A stretch of 64,000 nt of DNA from Linum tenue (taxonomy: Eukaryota; Streptophyta; Magnoliopsida; Malpighiales; Linaceae). The notes under the pieces are model-generated. The model saw nothing but the letters and a program-made list of their open reading frames with translations, was not told the origin of the DNA and ran no database searches. Positions 61,151-64,000 of the stretch are shown piece after piece. The DNA lies in contig CAMGYJ010000005.1 of NCBI GenBank assembly GCA_946122785.1, forward strand, positions 60,648,200 to 60,712,199, read 5' to 3'. The number at the start of each line of letters is the position of its first letter. Position 1 is the stretch's first letter. Both the position numbers and the translations under genes were made by a program.

Positions 61151-64000
61151 AGTTGCTCAGTTGGAATGTCAGGGGATTCAACTCCCCTGACAAGCACTCA
61201 GCTGTTCTTGAGCAGTTGAGGATGAAAAGAATTGATATTGTAGGGATACTGGAAACTAGAGTTACTAAAGAGAATAGTAAGAAAATAATTGAAGGTGTTT
61301 TTTCTGCTTGGCAACATACTGATAACTATGATACTTCTAAATCAGGTAGGGTTTGGATATTCTGGAGGGCAGGTATGAAGGTTACTCGTATAAATGAAGG
61401 GGAGCATTATTTACAGATTCTAGTAGAGGATACTGAACCATTCGTAGTAGTTTTTGTATACAGTTCAAATAAAGAGGTGGAGAGGAATAGACTCTATCAA
61501 GAGTTATTACTCAGAAGAGATGCAAGCACTCTTATGGTTTTCATGGGGGATTTTAACGCCATTGCTGAGATTAATGAAACTTCAAATGTGTAGGAGATTA
61601 CTCAGAGTATGCTGGATTTCAGGGGATGGATCAAGGATATGGAACTGGTTGATCACAAGGTATCAGGGAACTGGTTTACTTGGTGGAATAAGCAGCAGGC
61701 TAATCCTATAGCCCGCAGGATTGATAGAGTTTTGGTTAACGAGGCATGGTTGGAGAAGATTAAGGAAAGCTCATCTTACACAAATCGTCCTGGTATATCA
61801 GATCATTGTGGGTTGATATTGGACACTGCACCTGGGTTGAAAACACTTCCTAAACCGTTCAAATACTTCACCTTCTGGCAGGCTCACCCTAACTATGTGA
61901 ATCTAGTAGAGCAAGCTTGGAAAAAGAGGGTGGAGGGGTACCCTTCGTATATTTTCTATGGTAAGCTCCATAGTGTTAGGCAGGCTCTGAAGCAATTAAA
62001 CAGAACTGTTTATTCAGACATTTCCAGCAGAGTGAAGGCTGCAGCAGAGGTTTTGGAGACTGCTCAGAATGAAGTTCTTCTTAATCCCAATGCAGAATCA
62101 GTGGCAAAGGAAAAACAGGTGTGTATGGAGTACCTTGAGCTAAGAAAGGTAGAAGAGCAATTCTATAGGAAGAAGGCTAGAACTCAAGCTATACAGGAGG
62201 GTGACTCGAATACTGCTTACTTTCATAAAACTGTAAAAATTAAAACTCAAAGGCAGCAGATTACTCGAATGCTGAATGACAGGGGTGAGATTAAAACTGA
62301 TGTGCAGAGTATTGGTAAGATTGCTGTGGAGTTTTATGAACAGCTGATTGGAGTTGAGGATTCTAATGTGGAGGTAAAGGAAGAGTCTTACTATCACGGT
62401 TTAATCCAGCACAGGCTGTCTGAGGATGGAAAGAATGAGTTGATGAAGGGTATTACAAGAGCTGAGATCAAGCAGACCTTTCATTCCCTTGGCAAGGATA
62501 AGGCCCCAGGGCCAGATGGATTCCCAACTGAATTTTACAAAGCACACTGGTCTCTTATAGGCACTGAAGTTGAAGAAGTAGTCCTTTCTTTCTTTTCTAC
62601 TGGATTTATGCCCTCTTCTGTGAATAGTACCATTTTTACACTGGTAGCAAAAATTCCTAGTTCTGAAAAGATGAAGGATTATAGACCGATAGCTTGCTGT
62701 AATACATTGTATAAGGGTATTTCCAAACTGTTAGCTAATAGACTTGCCCTGGTTCTTCCCAGTGTGATAAGTAGATCTCAATCTGCTTTTATTAAGGGGA
62801 GGTCTATAAGTGACAATATTCTACTGGTGTCAGAATTGGTTAGAGACTACCATAGGAAGAATATTACTCCTAGATGTGTGGTGAAGATTGATATAATGAA
62901 GGCGTTTGACTCAGTAAACTGGAAGTTTCTGTTCAGTATTATGAAGGCAATGGGGTTCCCAGAGGGGTTTCTTAAATTGATTTTTGCTTGTGTCACCACA
63001 CCTACTATTAGAGTTGCAGTCAATGGAGGGTTGTGTGGAAATATAAGGGCTGGTAAAGGATTAAGGCAGGGGGATCCATTATCCCCCTGCCTGTTTACAA
63101 TAGCAATGGAAGCTTTGGATTGTTTGACTAAGAAAGCTATGGTGGATAATCAGATCCCTTACCATCCTCGTTGTAAACCTCTTATGATTTCCCATTTATG
63201 TTTTGCGGATGATTTGATGATGTTTACCAATGGGTCAATAAGAGGGGTTGCTGGCATTAGAAGATTAATGGATAGTTTTTATAAGCTGTCTGGCTTAAGA
63301 TGCAACCCAGCAAAGTGTCAGCTTTTTTGTGCTGGTATTCCTAAGGAAGAAATGCTTGCTATTTCTGGATTTACTGAATTCCCTCTGGGAACACTTCCTG
63401 TGAGGTACTTAGGAGTCCCACTTATTCAGGGAAACTCACTAGGCAAGATTGTAAAGTGCTGGTGGATAAGATAACACAAAAGCTGAGAAGCTGGAGGTCA
63501 AAGCTGCTAAGCTATGTTGGGAAAATACAACTTATAACAACTGTCATCTCTAGTACTCTTCAATACTGGCTCAATATATTCTTATTACCTAAATTTGTTA
63601 TCAAGGAGGTGGGAAGATTGTGTAATGAGTTCTTGTGGGACTCTGCTGAGGATGGTAGTAGAAAGAAAGCAGTCATGGCCTGGGACAAGTTGGCTACTCC
63701 TAAAAAGGAGGGTGGACTTGGAATTAGAAACTTTGGAGTATGGAATAAGGCGTGTGTATTGAGGCATTTATGGGAGATCCTTACTCTAGGGGGGTCTATT
63801 TGGGTTGCATGGATTTCAAGGTACAGGCTGAAAGGTAGAAGCATCTGGGATATCTCAATTGTTTCTGCTGGGACATGGATTTGGAAACGGGTGTTGAAAT
63901 GCAGGGAGATAGCTTATCCTTTTGTTTCTGGGATTGGGAGCAGTACTCTGTGGCAGGTGGAGCAAATGAAAAGGTTATCGGTGTCCAGGGTGTGGAATGA
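61147..64000 (+). pseudogene. LINE ORF2 (endonuclease-reverse transcriptase), runs off the window
   Basis: The ATG at 61147 overlaps the ORF1 stop. The AP-type endonuclease shows LSWNVRGFN, ILETRV, FMGDFNA, RIDRVLVN and SDHCGL. A TAG at 61591-61593 is the only break before RT. RT shows KDKAPGPDGFPTEFYK, DYRPIACCNTLYK, SQSAFIKGRS, KIDIMKAFDSVNW, GLRQGDPLSPCLF and the active-site FADD (63202-63213). At about 63430 one base appears to be missing; the frame then continues open to the window edge into the zf-RVT part (VLVDKITQKLRSW, EFLWDS, AWDKLATPKKEGGLGIRN). Two lesions in about 2.85 kb make it a young but inactive copy. RNase H, if present, lies beyond the window. Confidence 0.9.

Overview
The window reads as nuclear DNA of a flowering plant, most likely a dicot. 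It has AT-rich intergenic sequence, spliced genes with GT-AG introns, and plant-type transposons: DUF4283 LINEs, a Tekay/Del-like Ty3/gypsy element, Mutator-like elements with 9-bp target duplications and a PIF/Harbinger element. I cannot name the species.

Only two ordinary host genes look complete. One is a plus-strand clade-E-like protein phosphatase 2C (10065-11862, five exons, N-myristoylation-type start). The other is a minus-strand patellin, a Sec14/CRAL-TRIO plus GOLD protein closest to PATL6 (42077-43737, four exons). One exon of an aldo-keto reductase gene survives as a fossil at 12724-12916. Almost everything else is mobile DNA.

Layout. 1-1615: minus-strand LINE ORF1 with a single stop. 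2330-3347: partial gypsy LTR, followed by poorly coding retroelement-like DNA to about 6900. 8611-9579: long foldback element just upstream of the PP2C gene. 12163-13275: small tandem duplications and the AKR fossil. 15240-17797 and 32935-35311: one degenerate LINE split by a 15.1-kb insertion. That insertion (17798-32934) is a Tekay-like retrotransposon. Its 5' LTR lost about 1.4 kb and gained a 0.4-kb palindromic MITE. Its 3' LTR was entered by a second, non-coding, nearly identical-LTR relative (26604-32060). 37308-37758: 5'-truncated LINE with a poly(A) tail. 37817-40458: MULE holding two LINE tails in opposite orientations. 41040-44420: patellin and flanks. 44421-48790: apparently intact autonomous PIF/Harbinger transposon with transposase and MYB-like genes. 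49047-50631: TIR element carrying a 21-bp-period palindrome array. 51132-55460: stacked Harbinger-type and Mutator-type non-autonomous elements. 55464-58400: LINE remnant interrupted by a MULE that contains a perfect 129-bp copy of the host DNA next to it. 58400-60030: LTR-like DNA. 60041-64000: relatively young L1-type LINE with overlapping ORF1 and ORF2, running off the window.

No host operon or pathway links these genes. What works together is the transposon machinery: transposase plus MYB-like protein in the Harbinger element, ORF1 plus ORF2 in the LINE, and a coding gypsy element with a non-coding relative that shares its priming sites. The nesting gives a readable relative order of insertion events.
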